DNA of 64,000 nucleotides from Saccharibacillus sp. O23 (GTDB lineage Bacteria; Bacillota; Bacilli; Paenibacillales; Paenibacillaceae): NCBI RefSeq assembly GCF_002205895.1, contig NZ_NJDE01000008.1, positions 62,001 to 126,000 of the forward strand, in the 5' to 3' direction. Position numbers and translations under genes: made by a program. Positions 1 through 8,647 of this stretch are shown piece after piece. Every line of letters starts with the position of its first letter. The first letter of the stretch is position 1. The notes beneath the pieces are model-generated. The model was not told the DNA's origin. It saw nothing but the letters and a program-made list of their open reading frames with translations, and searched no databases.

Positions 1-1
1 G

Positions 2-187
2 ATCGCGTCCGGCCGGAACAACCGCCGCCGCCGAATCGTGCACAAGCTGGCGCAGCCGGTCTCGCTAAGCAGCCTGCGTTTGGTCGTCGAAGCGACCAAC
101 GGCAGTCCCTATGCGGAACTGATCGAGATTCGCGTGTACGACCGCGATCCGGAAGCGACGGACGAGCTGCGCCTCGCAGCCGATTGA
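2..187 (+). CDS. C-terminal end of a FAD-dependent oxidoreductase-like protein (partial)
   Basis: The reading frame is open from the left edge and ends at a TGA at 185-187. The visible 61 residues include a run RIVHKLAQPVSL followed by LRLVVEATNG and ELIEIRVYD. This resembles the small beta-sandwich (discoidin-like) tail that closes some Bacillales FAD-dependent oxidoreductases and glycan-active proteins. The family call rests on this tail only and is tentative. It is followed by a strong bidirectional hairpin. Confidence 0.45.
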   Translation: MASGRNNRRRRIVHKLAQPVSLSSLRLVVEATNGSPYAELIEIRVYDRDPEATDELRLAAD

Positions 188-271
188 CGATCAGCCGAAC
201 ATTCGCTTAGATTCGTTTCCGTACCGTCGAAACTTGCGCATTCGGTCTCCGGTCGGAATCCGCTCGTTACA

Positions 272-309
272 AAGCGCGCCTGTTTGCTCTTAAGCAAACA
301 GGCGCGCTT
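272..309. terminator. Bidirectional hairpin terminator
   Basis: A perfect 17-bp stem (272-288 with 293-309) closes a four-base loop CTTA. It lies between two convergent genes. The A/T ends of the stem give short U-tracts in both directions. Confidence 0.8.
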
Positions 310-374
310 CTACGTATGTTCTCCGAAACCGTACGCCAGCCAATCTTAATCGCGCGTTCCGTTTCCGCCCCTAT

Positions 375-1277
375 TCACCGTTCGGCCCTTCCGCGCCTTG
401 CCGTGCGCGCGACCGCTTCCGCCACGGTCGCTTCCAGTCGAGCCGGAAGATCATGCCCCATGCCTTCAAGCAGCAGCCACTCCGCTCCCGGTATCGCGCG
501 GGCCGTGTCTTCGCCGCAGATCGGCGGGAACATCGGATCGTCGCTTCCGTGTACGACCAGCGCCGGAACGCGGATCGTCGCCAGCTTCGGCCGACGGTCT
601 CCCGACAACGCGATCGCGGCGATCTGCCGGCCGGTGCTGCCCGGATCGTAAGCCCTCCGCGCTTCTTCGCGAATCATGGCCCGATAAGTTTCTTCGTCGA
701 ACGGATATCCCGTGCCCGCGATTCGTTTGGCGAACGCCGCGCCGTTCGCCAGAAAACCGGCTTCGTCCTCGAACGGATTCGGCGCGGGCCGAGTCATCAT
801 CGCCATGACGTCGGGAGCCGCCGGCGGAAGTTCCGGATTGCCGGAGCTGGACATGATCGACACCAGCGAGAGCACCCGATCCGGATAGGATGCCGCCGCG
901 AGCTGCGCGATCATCCCGCCCATCGAACGGCCGACCAGATGCGCCCGCTTAATACCCAATCCGTCCAGCAAACCGATCGCGTCTTCCGCCATATCGCCCA
1001 GCGTATACGGAAGGTTCGGCAGTTTGCCCGCGGACAGGGCCGCCGCCAATTCGGCGAAATCCAGCGGCGGGTACTGTTTGAACGAAGTCGAACCGCCGGT
1101 ATCCCGGTTGTCGAACCGAATGACCCGAAAGCCTTGATCCGCCAGCAGTTCGCAGAACGAATCGGTCCAACGGATTCTCTGCGTTCCCAATCCCGCGATC
1201 AGCAAAACGGCCTCGCCGGCCGGACTGCCGAACTCGTCGTAAGCCAGCTCGATCCCGTTAGCGGCGATCCGCTTCAT
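375..1277 (-). CDS. Alpha/beta hydrolase
   Basis: A 300-residue cytoplasmic hydrolase of the alpha/beta fold. The nucleophile elbow GRSMGG places the catalytic serine at about residue 118, the acid is in VVHGSDDP (about 246-247) and the histidine in GMGHD (about 275). The segment FDNRDTGGST near residue 55 matches the RdmC/aclacinomycin methylesterase-like branch of this superfamily, but the substrate is unknown. The start codon lies inside the 3' end of the upstream DUF2239 gene (20-base overlap) after GGAGAG, so the two genes are probably translated from one message. Confidence 0.88.
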   Translation of the reverse strand: MKRIAANGIELAYDEFGSPAGEAVLLIAGLGTQRIRWTDSFCELLADQGFRVIRFDNRDTGGSTSFKQYPPLDFAELAAALSAGKLPNLPYTLGDMAEDAIGLLDGLGIKRAHLVGRSMGGMIAQLAAASYPDRVLSLVSIMSSSGNPELPPAAPDVMAMMTRPAPNPFEDEAGFLANGAAFAKRIAGTGYPFDEETYRAMIREEARRAYDPGSTGRQIAAIALSGDRRPKLATIRVPALVVHGSDDPMFPPICGEDTARAIPGAEWLLLEGMGHDLPARLEATVAEAVARTARRGRAER

Positions 1278-1905
1278 GGGTCTTCTCTCCTCTCTGATCG
1301 GATTCGGCGAAAGCTTCCGCGGCCAAGAGGCTCGCGTAACGCGCGACGTCCGTCCCCCAATTTGCGATGCAGCGTTCGAAACGCTCCCGATTCCCGGCGT
1401 ACAGCTCGCGCAGCGCTTCTTCGTATCCGTCGAAATCTCCGGCGATCGCCGTCATGAACCGATAGGCGGCTTCCTTCGCTTCGCGTTTCTTCGCTTGTTC
1501 TTCGCCGGCGCGACGCGCTTCTTCCACCAACTTGCGCAGCGTGACCGAAGCGCCGCCCGGCTGGCTTTTGAGCCATTCCCAATGCCGCGGCAGCAGCGTG
1601 ACTTCGCCCGATACCACGCCGAGCTTGGGACGTCCGACTTTGGCCGTCGGCTTTGCGTCCTGCTCTTCGCTCGCAGCGTTTTCCGACGGTTCCGCCGATT
1701 CGTAAACGGGTTCTTCCGGTTCGTCGCGCGGATCGAGATCGACTTGGCTTCCCGTGCGGTCGTCGAAGATCAGCAGACGGGCAAGACGCCGTTCGTCCAA
1801 AGTTTGCCGAATCCGAGCGGATACCTCGCCCAGCGAACCTGCCGCCACGATATGCCGATCCACAAAAGCCGTATATTTCGACTGCGTACTTTTTGTCAGT
1901 TCCAT
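1258..1905 (-). CDS. DUF2239 family protein
   Basis: A 215-residue soluble protein. Its centre carries the hallmark of DUF2239: VGRPKLGVVSGEVTLLP, then RHWEWL, QPGGASVTLRKLVEEARR, and a helical C-terminal half ending FERCIANWG. An acidic, low-complexity linker (about residues 58-85) separates the N-terminal part. The function of the family is not established. It heads a two-gene unit with the alpha/beta hydrolase and is driven by a clear promoter with overlapping palindromes just upstream, so it is probably under tight repression by a regulator not encoded next to it. Confidence 0.85.
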   Translation of the reverse strand: MELTKSTQSKYTAFVDRHIVAAGSLGEVSARIRQTLDERRLARLLIFDDRTGSQVDLDPRDEPEEPVYESAEPSENAASEEQDAKPTAKVGRPKLGVVSGEVTLLPRHWEWLKSQPGGASVTLRKLVEEARRAGEEQAKKREAKEAAYRFMTAIAGDFDGYEEALRELYAGNRERFERCIANWGTDVARYASLLAAEAFAESDQRGEKTHEADRR

Positions 1906-1933
1906 TTTTATACTTCTCCTTTCTTACGTTCCT

Positions 1934-1962
1934 ATTTTATCCGGGTAAAAATAAAAAGTCAA
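1934..1962 (-). promoter_or_regulatory. Sigma-A promoter of the DUF2239/hydrolase pair
   Basis: On the minus strand a -35 TTGACT (1962-1957) is followed after exactly 17 bases by a -10 TAAAAT (1939-1934). The start codon is about 30 bases further on. This is close to consensus. Confidence 0.75.
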
Positions 1963-1980
1963 TATTACCCGGGTAATATT
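1935..1980. promoter_or_regulatory. Two palindromic operators overlapping the promoter
   Basis: A perfect 20-bp palindrome aatattacccgggtaatatt (1961-1980) touches the -35 box. A second, one-mismatch copy of the core TTACCCGGRTAA lies at 1938-1949 between -35 and -10. The core centres are 27 bp apart. The arrangement fits repression by a dimeric regulator (TetR- or MarR-sized site), whose identity cannot be read from this window. Confidence 0.7.
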
Positions 1981-2086
1981 ACGGAATAGGCTCGGATATG
2001 CGCAAGAACGGTTCATTTCTTCTTTCTTTAATGAAGCATACTGGGAAGCAGACGGGCTGCCCGTCGGAAAGGAGGATTCACCCTTT

Positions 2087-3085
2087 ATGCAATCCCATTC
2101 CACGAATTCCGATATTCCCGAGGAGGACTTGATTTCCATGCAACCTACGACTGCTGCTTATTCAATCCGACATTTCCGCGAAAGCGACTTCCCGGCACTC
2201 GGTGCCTTTTACAATCAAACGGCCGAAGGACGGCGCGTGACCTTCTGGTGGGTAGGCGAACAAGAGAATTGGCCGAACGTCTACTGCGCGTTCGAAGGCG
2301 ACAAGATGATCGCCAAAGGCCAAGTCGACGTGTTCAGCGTCATGCCGGCGGCGGCCGATCCGTCGAATAAACACCGGATCTTTTTCAACTTAAAAACGCT
2401 GCCCGAACGCGAAAACGACCCCGAACTGATGAACGCGATGTACGAAACGCTGAAAGCTCGCGCTCTGGAGATCCGCTCGAATCTGCCGGATACGCACGGC
2501 ACGCTGCTCTGTTTCGGCAATTACGTCGAAGAAGCGACCAACACCGAATTCTTCGCTTCGCGTCCCGAATTCTCGCCGCTGAAACGGCAGTACCGGATGT
2601 GCCGCGAGTTCGCGGACGCAAGCTCGCCGAACGCTTCCGCGGAAACGTTCCCTCTGCCCGAAGGCTATGCATGGCGCGAGTTCGACTCGTTGAACAACGA
2701 GCAGGCGGACGAATATCTGGCGCTCGATATGGAGATCTGGCCGGTAACGCCGATCGGCGCGGAGCGTCTGGCCGAGATCGTCTCGCGTCCCGCTTGGCGG
2801 ATGCTTCAGGTCTGCGACGCGGACGGCAACCCGGCGGCGAGCCTGATGTACTGGGTCTCCGACGGAGAGACGGGCGAGATCGAAGAAGTGCTGACCCGCG
2901 CGAATCATCGCAGACGCGGCTTGGCTTCGGCGCTGCTGAACCGGGCGCTGCACGAGATTCGGAATCTGGGCTGCGACGACGCGGAACTGGACGTCGAAGT
3001 CCGCAACGAAGACGCGTTGAAGGTCTATCGCGCCGTCGGTTTCGAAGTCGTGACCGAAGAGCATCGTTACGCGGAGGAATTGTAG
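2087..3085 (+). CDS. Tandem-GNAT acetyltransferase
   Basis: A 332-residue protein of the acetyl-CoA dependent GNAT superfamily. An N-terminal GNAT-like half (YSIRHFRESDFPALG onward) is followed by a more canonical C-terminal domain from about residue 195, with the acetyl-CoA loop RRRGLASALL near residue 275 and the closing NEDALKVYRAVGFE. Two in-frame starts both have good ribosome binding sites: ATG 2087 (AAAGGAGG at 2068-2075) and ATG 2138 (AGGAGG at 2121-2126), the second matching the usual GNAT N-terminus better. The substrate is unknown. The next gene starts three bases after its stop. Confidence 0.85.
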   Translation: MQSHSTNSDIPEEDLISMQPTTAAYSIRHFRESDFPALGAFYNQTAEGRRVTFWWVGEQENWPNVYCAFEGDKMIAKGQVDVFSVMPAAADPSNKHRIFFNLKTLPERENDPELMNAMYETLKARALEIRSNLPDTHGTLLCFGNYVEEATNTEFFASRPEFSPLKRQYRMCREFADASSPNASAETFPLPEGYAWREFDSLNNEQADEYLALDMEIWPVTPIGAERLAEIVSRPAWRMLQVCDADGNPAASLMYWVSDGETGEIEEVLTRANHRRRGLASALLNRALHEIRNLGCDDAELDVEVRNEDALKVYRAVGFEVVTEEHRYAEEL

Positions 3086-3087
3086 TC

Positions 3088-3687
3088 TTGATTCAAGGTT
3101 CTTGGCCGCATGAATCTTCGCCCTTCCTGCTGGAAGGTCCCGAGATCCGGCTGCGCGAATTCGCGCCGGGAGATCTGGACGACTTCTGCGCGATCACCGC
3201 CGAGCCGCATATCCGCGAATTTCTGCCCGATTGGCATGTCGACCCGGAAACGCGGCGGATCTGGCTGCGCGATTACGAAATTCCCGGCAGTCGGGAATTT
3301 CTCGAAGCGGCGGCGCGGGACGGTCGAGTCGAAGACCGGATGCTGCGGCTTGCGGTGATCGAACGTTCGAGCGGGCGTTTCGTCGGCTGGTGCTGTACCG
3401 GCATCAAGGACGAGCTGCCTTCTCCGAACCGCGAGATCGTTTACGGCGTATCATCCGTCTGCCGCGGCCGAGGGTATATGACGCAGGCCGCCTCGCTGCT
3501 TGCCGATTGGCTGTTCGCGCATACCGATATTGAAGCGATCAACGGGCTCGCCCGTCCGGCCAATGTCGCTTCGAACCGCGTGCTGCAAAAATGCGGGTTC
3601 GAAACGATCGGCGAAATCCGATTGGAAGACGGACTTTTCCTGCACTACGTACTGAAACGTGCGGCATACGAAAACCCTGATCGCTAA
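3088..3687 (+). CDS. GNAT acetyltransferase (RimJ/RimL type), TTG start
   Basis: About 199 residues. No ATG fits the conserved N-terminus, but TTG at 3088 follows GGAGG (3072-3076) by 11 bases and begins just after the previous gene's stop. The fold is RimJ/RimL-like: IRLREFAPGDLDDF at the start, VYGVSSVCRGRGYMTQA as the acetyl-CoA loop, and NVASNRVLQKCGFE at the end. This type usually acetylates N-terminal or small-molecule amines; the substrate here is unknown. Confidence 0.82.
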   Translation: MIQGSWPHESSPFLLEGPEIRLREFAPGDLDDFCAITAEPHIREFLPDWHVDPETRRIWLRDYEIPGSREFLEAAARDGRVEDRMLRLAVIERSSGRFVGWCCTGIKDELPSPNREIVYGVSSVCRGRGYMTQAASLLADWLFAHTDIEAINGLARPANVASNRVLQKCGFETIGEIRLEDGLFLHYVLKRAAYENPDR

Positions 3688-3739
3688 CGAATGTCGGACA
3701 CGATCCGGCAGACTCGAATCGAAAACAAAAATAAGTCCG

Positions 3740-3761
3740 AGCTCCTCCTTCTGGAGGAGCT
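3740..3761 (+). terminator. Weak hairpin, possible terminator
   Basis: A perfect 9-bp stem (3740-3748 with 3753-3761) with a TTCT loop sits 50 bases after the GNAT stop codon and is followed by only a short T-run. It may end the two-gene GNAT message before the amidase. Confidence 0.4.
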
Positions 3762-3827
3762 TTACTTGCAAACGGCGATCGAAGAAGACTCGAAAAATCT
3801 TCGCTCGCCGATATCGAGGTCCTATCC

Positions 3828-5309
3828 ATGACAAATTTCGAATCCGGCGCGGCCCGTACTTCTTGGCTGTTAACGGCTTCTATAGACGAACTGCAAAACA
3901 AACTCTCCAACAAAGAGTTGACTTCCAGGCAACTCGTTCTGCTCTATCTGGAGCGGATCGCCGAGCTTGACCGAGGGGAACACGGCATCCGTTCGATCAT
4001 CGAGATCAATCCCGATGCGATCGGGATAGCGGACGCGATGGACGCTTTGCGGCGTCGCGGCGACATTCTCGGACCGCTGCACGGCATCCCCGTTCTGGTC
4101 AAAGACATTATCGATACCGGCGACGCCATGCATACCAGCGCGGGATCGCTGGCTCTCGCCGATCATTACGCGAGCGAAGACGCTTTTGCGATTCGCAGGC
4201 TGCGCAAAGCGGGCGCTATTCTGCTCGGCAAAACCAATATGACCGAGTGGGCCAATCTGATCTCGTCCGATATGCCGGCCGGATACAGCGGGCGCGGCGG
4301 GCAAACCTTGAATCCTTACGGCCGCGAACATTTCGTGGGCGGTTCGAGCTCCGGTTCCGCCGCGGCGATCGCGAGCGGATTCGCGGCCGGATCTCTGGGA
4401 ACGGAGACCAGCGCCTCGGTGCTCAGTCCCGCCTGCCAGAATTCGCTCGTCGGAATCAAACCGACCGTAGGCTTGATCTCGAGAAGCGGCGTCATTCCGG
4501 TATCTTTTACTCAAGACACGATCGGGACCTTAGGCAAAACGGTAACAGACGCCGCTCTGCTGCTCGGCGTTCTGCGCGGCGTAGACCCCCAAGACCCGAT
4601 TACGATTACCGGCGGCAGTATCGCGCATTGCGAAGAAGATTACTCCGCTTCTCTTCGGAAAACCGGATTGAACGGCCTGCGAATCGGTATCCCTCGCGAC
4701 GTTTATTTCGACGGATTGGACGAAGAAGAAGCCCGGTTGACCGAAGACGCGATCGCCGTGCTCGCCCGCTGCGGCGCGACGATCGTGGACGACGTCGTTA
4801 TTCCTTCGGCTCGCGAATCTTGGGATTACGGCGTGGCTTGGCTCGAGCTTAAAGCATCGCTCAACCGTTATCTCGGCAAGCTGCCCGCTCATTCGCCGAT
4901 TCGTTCGCTCGACGACGTCATCGCTTTCAATACCGAACATGCCGAGCAGTCGCTGCGCTACGGGCAGGATCTGTTCGTGCATGCCAACGCGTTCAGCGGA
5001 ACGTTGACCGAGCCGCAGTATCTGAACAGCCTGCTGGAGAATTTCGATCGATCGCGTACTCGCGGCATCGACGCCGCCCTGCAAAATCATGAATTGGACG
5101 CCCTGTTCTTCCCGGGATACCGGGGAGCCGATATCGCGGCCCGTGCCGGCTACCCTTCGATCGTCGTGCCTGCCGGTTATCGGCGGAACGGACAACCGGT
5201 CGGCGTTCAATTCACCGGTTCCGCTTACTCGGAAGCCCTGCTGATCCAAATCGCGCACGTGTTCGAACAAGCGACGAAGCATCGCGTATCGCCCGTTTTC
5301 CCCTTTTAA
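3828..5309 (+). CDS. Amidase signature family amidase
   Basis: A 493-residue member of the amidase signature family, which hydrolyses C-N bonds in amides with a Ser-cisSer-Lys triad. The lysine is in HGIPVLVKD (K92), the cis-serine region is GGSSSGSA (about 171-178), and the nucleophile loop ETSASVLSPA gives Ser at about 197. The closing segment YPSIVVPAGYR is also typical. The serine loop differs slightly from the common DTGGSIR. It is 493 residues, normal for the family, and resembles the C-terminal two-thirds of the long amidase at 36.6-38.5 kb, suggesting paralogues. Confidence 0.9.
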   Translation: MTNFESGAARTSWLLTASIDELQNKLSNKELTSRQLVLLYLERIAELDRGEHGIRSIIEINPDAIGIADAMDALRRRGDILGPLHGIPVLVKDIIDTGDAMHTSAGSLALADHYASEDAFAIRRLRKAGAILLGKTNMTEWANLISSDMPAGYSGRGGQTLNPYGREHFVGGSSSGSAAAIASGFAAGSLGTETSASVLSPACQNSLVGIKPTVGLISRSGVIPVSFTQDTIGTLGKTVTDAALLLGVLRGVDPQDPITITGGSIAHCEEDYSASLRKTGLNGLRIGIPRDVYFDGLDEEEARLTEDAIAVLARCGATIVDDVVIPSARESWDYGVAWLELKASLNRYLGKLPAHSPIRSLDDVIAFNTEHAEQSLRYGQDLFVHANAFSGTLTEPQYLNSLLENFDRSRTRGIDAALQNHELDALFFPGYRGADIAARAGYPSIVVPAGYRRNGQPVGVQFTGSAYSEALLIQIAHVFEQATKHRVSPVFPF

Positions 5310-5333
5310 TCCCTTAGCCCGAAAGAATCTGAA

Positions 5334-5566
5334 ATGGATATCGAAGTCCGGCCTTGCGAAGCTTCGCATTCTTGGAGCATAGGCTGAACAAATTCAACGC
5401 TTACGTGCTGGAAGGCAATACCGCGTCGGCGACGATGATGGAGAAATTGGGCTGCGTCCGCGAAGGCGTGCGTCGGCAGGTCGCTTATATCGACGGGGAA
5501 TTTATGGACTTTATCTTGTACGGCATGACCAAAGACGAATTCGTCGCCGCGCAAAAAGAACAATGA
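5334..5566 (+). pseudogene. Remnant of a GNAT acetyltransferase
   Basis: From ATG 5334 the frame gives a plausible GNAT N-terminus (MDIEVRPCEASHSWS) that stops after 17 codons. A second frame beginning before 5380 encodes a clean RimJ/RimL C-terminus (LNKFNAYVLEGNTASATMM, EKLGCVREGVRRQ, then DFILYGMTKDEF) up to 5566. The middle of the domain, including the acetyl-CoA binding loop, is absent. An internal deletion with frameshift is the simplest reading. Only the tail could still be made as a 70-residue product from an internal ATG at 5354. Confidence 0.6.
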
Positions 5567-5583
5567 AAGGGATAGAAGAGCCT

Positions 5584-6123
5584 ATGAATATCGAAATCCG
5601 CATTATGCGGCCGGAAGACGCGGATCGGCTCGCCGAGATCGACCGCTCCGAAGTGATCGACGCGATCTGCACGATCGAAAACGGGCAAGAACTCTGGACG
5701 GAAGCCGGCCACGAATGCCCGACATGGAACGAACAAGAGCTGACGCGGCTTCAAGACCGTTTCCGCCATGAATTACAGGCAGGCGGAGCCGCGTTCGGCG
5801 CTTACGACGGCGAGCGGCTCGCGGGCTTCGGCGTGCTGGGTCATCGGCGTCTCGGAGAGAAACAGGACATGCTGGCGGTAGATCTAATGTACGTCAGCCG
5901 TTCTTATCGCAGGCAGGGCATCGGCACGCGGCTGATGAACGCGCTAAGCGAACAAGCCGCCTCGCTCGGCGCGAATTCGATGTATATCTCGTCGACCGAA
6001 ACGGCTTCCGCCGTCCGTTTCTATCGCAGCCTCGGCAGCATGAACGCGGACGAACCGGACCCCGAATCTCTGGCGGCGGAACCGCTGGACATTCATATGA
6101 TCCGGCCGCTGAACGACCTGTAA
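5584..6123 (+). CDS. GNAT acetyltransferase
   Basis: A single-domain acetyl-CoA dependent acetyltransferase of about 179 residues. The acetyl-CoA loop is SRSYRRQGIGTRLMNAL near residue 105 and the end carries SAVRFYRSLG. ATG 5584 is chosen because it gives the standard opening MNIEIRIMRPEDADRL and follows AAAGGGA; an in-frame ATG at 5563 overlaps the stop of the preceding remnant (ATGA) and would add seven residues. The substrate is unknown. Confidence 0.85.
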   Translation: MNIEIRIMRPEDADRLAEIDRSEVIDAICTIENGQELWTEAGHECPTWNEQELTRLQDRFRHELQAGGAAFGAYDGERLAGFGVLGHRRLGEKQDMLAVDLMYVSRSYRRQGIGTRLMNALSEQAASLGANSMYISSTETASAVRFYRSLGSMNADEPDPESLAAEPLDIHMIRPLNDL

Positions 6124-6154
6124 CAGGCAATGGATAGTGAAGGAGCACGACATT

Positions 6155-7060
6155 ATGAACGAACACGCTTTGGATTTGGATGCGATTCGTTCGCTTTTTC
6201 GACGACATGGAATCGAAGACAAGATTACGAATCTTCGCAGGCTCTCCGGCACGACCGCAGGACAGGTATTGAAGCTGGACACGGAGCGCGGCGAATCATA
6301 CATCCTCAAATTCGAAACGCAAGGCGAGATCCGAACCGTCGAACGGCTGCTGCGGACATACGATCGCTCTCCCCTGCTGCCCGAAGTATTGTTTACGGCG
6401 GAAGACCATTCTTATCTCGCTTATGAATTTATCGAAGGCACGACCCATTTCAATCGCGGAACCAAAAAAGACTGGATGGCGCTGCTGACGAGAGAGCTGC
6501 TGAACCGGTACAAGGAATCCGAACAGGACGTTCCGTGGGGACGGATCGGTTACGGTCCGCGGCTTACATGGAAAGACTTCAACGACGCTGGCATTCAAGA
6601 AGCCCGGATCAATCTGGGCGAGACGCTGACGGAAGCAGATTACGTCTATGTCCGGTCCGTCGCGGATCGATTGTTCGCGGACGATGACAAACAAGGACGC
6701 AAATATCTGCTGCACGGAGACACCGGCGTCCATAACTTCGTGTACCGCGATTCGACGCTGATCGGCGTGATCGACCCGTCGCCGATGATCGGCCCGATTC
6801 TGTACGATTTCCTGTACGCGTTCTGCTCTTCGCCGGACGATCTGACGATCGAGACGCTGCTAGACGCTTACGACACGCTGGAAAACGAAACGTTAGATAA
6901 GACGCGGCTGATCCAAGAAACGCTCGTTCAGCTGTACTGCCGGACCGGCCTGAGCGTCAAGCATCATCCGCACGACCTGCCGGGTTATCTGGAAGCTTGG
7001 GGATATTGGAAAAAGCTTTGCGAAACGCATGCGGAAATAACGCACCAAAGGAGCCGATAG
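6155..7060 (+). CDS. APH-family phosphotransferase
   Basis: A 301-residue protein with the aminoglycoside phosphotransferase/choline-kinase fold. The catalytic loop LLHGDTGVHNFVY (Brenner-type HGDxxxxN) is followed by the metal-binding GVIDPSP. The N-lobe includes YILKFETQGE with the ATP-contacting lysine. ATG 6155 is preferred over GTG 6137 because GAAGGAG lies nine bases ahead of it. Members phosphorylate aminoglycosides, macrolides, choline or sugars; nothing here fixes the substrate. It sits among other small-molecule modifying enzymes. Confidence 0.85.
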   Translation: MNEHALDLDAIRSLFRRHGIEDKITNLRRLSGTTAGQVLKLDTERGESYILKFETQGEIRTVERLLRTYDRSPLLPEVLFTAEDHSYLAYEFIEGTTHFNRGTKKDWMALLTRELLNRYKESEQDVPWGRIGYGPRLTWKDFNDAGIQEARINLGETLTEADYVYVRSVADRLFADDDKQGRKYLLHGDTGVHNFVYRDSTLIGVIDPSPMIGPILYDFLYAFCSSPDDLTIETLLDAYDTLENETLDKTRLIQETLVQLYCRTGLSVKHHPHDLPGYLEAWGYWKKLCETHAEITHQRSR

Positions 7061-7086
7061 TATGGAACTGAAAGGAGGCAATTCCG

Positions 7087-7764
7087 ATGCATATTGCCGA
7101 TAACGTGCTGCGCCATGCGCTGCGCGACGTCTATTGGGTGCTCGGCGGCGCATGCGGCGGCAAAACGACGGCCGCCGCGCGATTGAGCGCCAAATACGGC
7201 ATCCCCCACTACAACGCCGATGAACGAACCTGGCCGCACAAACAGATCGCAAACGAACAGGAGCAGCCTGCTTTGTGCCGCAAGTTCGACGATTGGGAAC
7301 AATACTTCGCCCGTCCGGTCCCCGAATACGCACGTTGGCTGCACGATACGCAGCGCGAAGCGATCGACATGTGCATCATGGAACTGATCGCGGCGGCGGA
7401 AAAAGGACCCGTGATCTTCGAAGGCCATGCGCCGATCGAGGTCGCGAGGCGGCTGGCTCCGCGAGAACGCATCGTCTATCTGCATGCGGACGAAGCCATC
7501 GTGCGGCGCGATTATTTCGGCCGTGCGGACAAAGACGACATGCTGAACTTGATCCGAAGTTTGTCCGATCCGGAAGCGATTCTGGAAAATATCTATGCCA
7601 CCGTCGCTTTCGGCAATCTCGCGGTACTGCGGCAGGCGGAAGAAGCAGGATTGAAGATCTGGCGGCGCGAAACGGACGGATCGGCCGAACAAACGATCGA
7701 AGAGATCGAACGGCATTTCGGATGGGATAAAGTGCGAGGAATAAACGATGCATGGTCCGAATAA
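7087..7764 (+). CDS. P-loop kinase-like protein
   Basis: A 225-residue protein with a P-loop GGACGGKTT (residues 20-28) directly after a short N-terminal strand, typical of the AAA/shikimate-kinase-like P-loop kinases. A GPVIFEGHAP segment (about residue 117) looks like the Walker B strand. The rest is helical and not recognised. AAAGGAGG precedes ATG 7087. Its stop lies 14 bases inside the next gene, so translation of the two is probably coupled. The role may be phosphorylation of a small molecule; this is inference from the fold. Confidence 0.7.
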   Translation: MHIADNVLRHALRDVYWVLGGACGGKTTAAARLSAKYGIPHYNADERTWPHKQIANEQEQPALCRKFDDWEQYFARPVPEYARWLHDTQREAIDMCIMELIAAAEKGPVIFEGHAPIEVARRLAPRERIVYLHADEAIVRRDYFGRADKDDMLNLIRSLSDPEAILENIYATVAFGNLAVLRQAEEAGLKIWRRETDGSAEQTIEEIERHFGWDKVRGINDAWSE

Positions 7765-8647
7765 ACGAACGTCGCTTTCGGAGGCCTATCCAGCGCCGAG
7801 CCTCGTTTCGCAGTCGCCGCCGGATCAAGCACGCGCTCCTTTTCATACGCAGACCGATCTGCTGAACGATCTGCGGCGGCTCGGCGTAAAGCCGGGCATG
7901 ACCGTGATCGTGCACGCTTCGCTGCGGGCGATCGGTCGCGTCGTCGGCGGTCCGGTAGCCGTCATTCTCGCGCTGGAAGAAGCGGTCGGTCTTGAAGGAA
8001 ACGTGGTCATGCCGACGCAGACGGAACAGCTCTGCGCGCCCGAAGAATACGGCGGCGATCTGTCAGCCGACGAGATGCGGATCATCAAAAAGCATATGCC
8101 GCTGTACCTCCCCGATCTGACGCCGACTTCTCATATGGGCTTTATCGCCGAGACGTTCCGCAAACAAGACGGCGTGCTTCGCAGCGCCCATCCGCATATG
8201 TCGTTCGCCGCGTGGGGAGCCGACGCCGAAACGCTGACTTCCGGCCATGCGCTGGATGATGCGTTAAGCGACACTTCGCCGCTCGGACGCATCTATGACA
8301 AAGACGGCCGGATTCTGCTGCTCGGCGCGCCGACCGATTCCAATACTTCGCTGCATCTGGCCGAATACCGGCAGCAAAATGCGTTCGTGCAGCCTAAAAT
8401 CTGGGACGTGAAGCTGGAGATCGACGGCGAAGCACGCTGGACGACGTACCGGGACATCAACAACGATTCCGACGATTTCGGACAGTTGTTCGACGATTTT
8501 CGCCGCGATACGGGATCGATTCGGGAAAGCAAAGTCGGCTCGGCCGTCAGTTTCCTGATCCCGCAGCGCGAGATGGTCGACTATGCCGAACAGTGGATGA
8601 ACCGAAAGAGGAGGAATTCAGATGACTTCAACGAATCATTCAGATAA
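7748..8647 (+). CDS. AAC(3)-family aminoglycoside N-acetyltransferase-like protein
   Basis: A 299-residue member of the Antibiotic_NAT family, which transfers acetyl from acetyl-CoA to the 3-amino group of 2-deoxystreptamine aminoglycosides or to related amines. Family hallmarks seen are LGVKPGMTVIVHASLRAIG near the N-terminus, NVVMPTQT, TPTSHMGFIAETFR, RSAHPHMSFAAWG and GRILLLGAPTDSNTSLHLAEY. The histidine-rich segments are conserved, so the protein is probably active. The distribution of this family in environmental Bacillales means resistance is possible but not shown. Confidence 0.88.
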   Translation: MHGPNKRTSLSEAYPAPSLVSQSPPDQARAPFHTQTDLLNDLRRLGVKPGMTVIVHASLRAIGRVVGGPVAVILALEEAVGLEGNVVMPTQTEQLCAPEEYGGDLSADEMRIIKKHMPLYLPDLTPTSHMGFIAETFRKQDGVLRSAHPHMSFAAWGADAETLTSGHALDDALSDTSPLGRIYDKDGRILLLGAPTDSNTSLHLAEYRQQNAFVQPKIWDVKLEIDGEARWTTYRDINNDSDDFGQLFDDFRRDTGSIRESKVGSAVSFLIPQREMVDYAEQWMNRKRRNSDDFNESFR

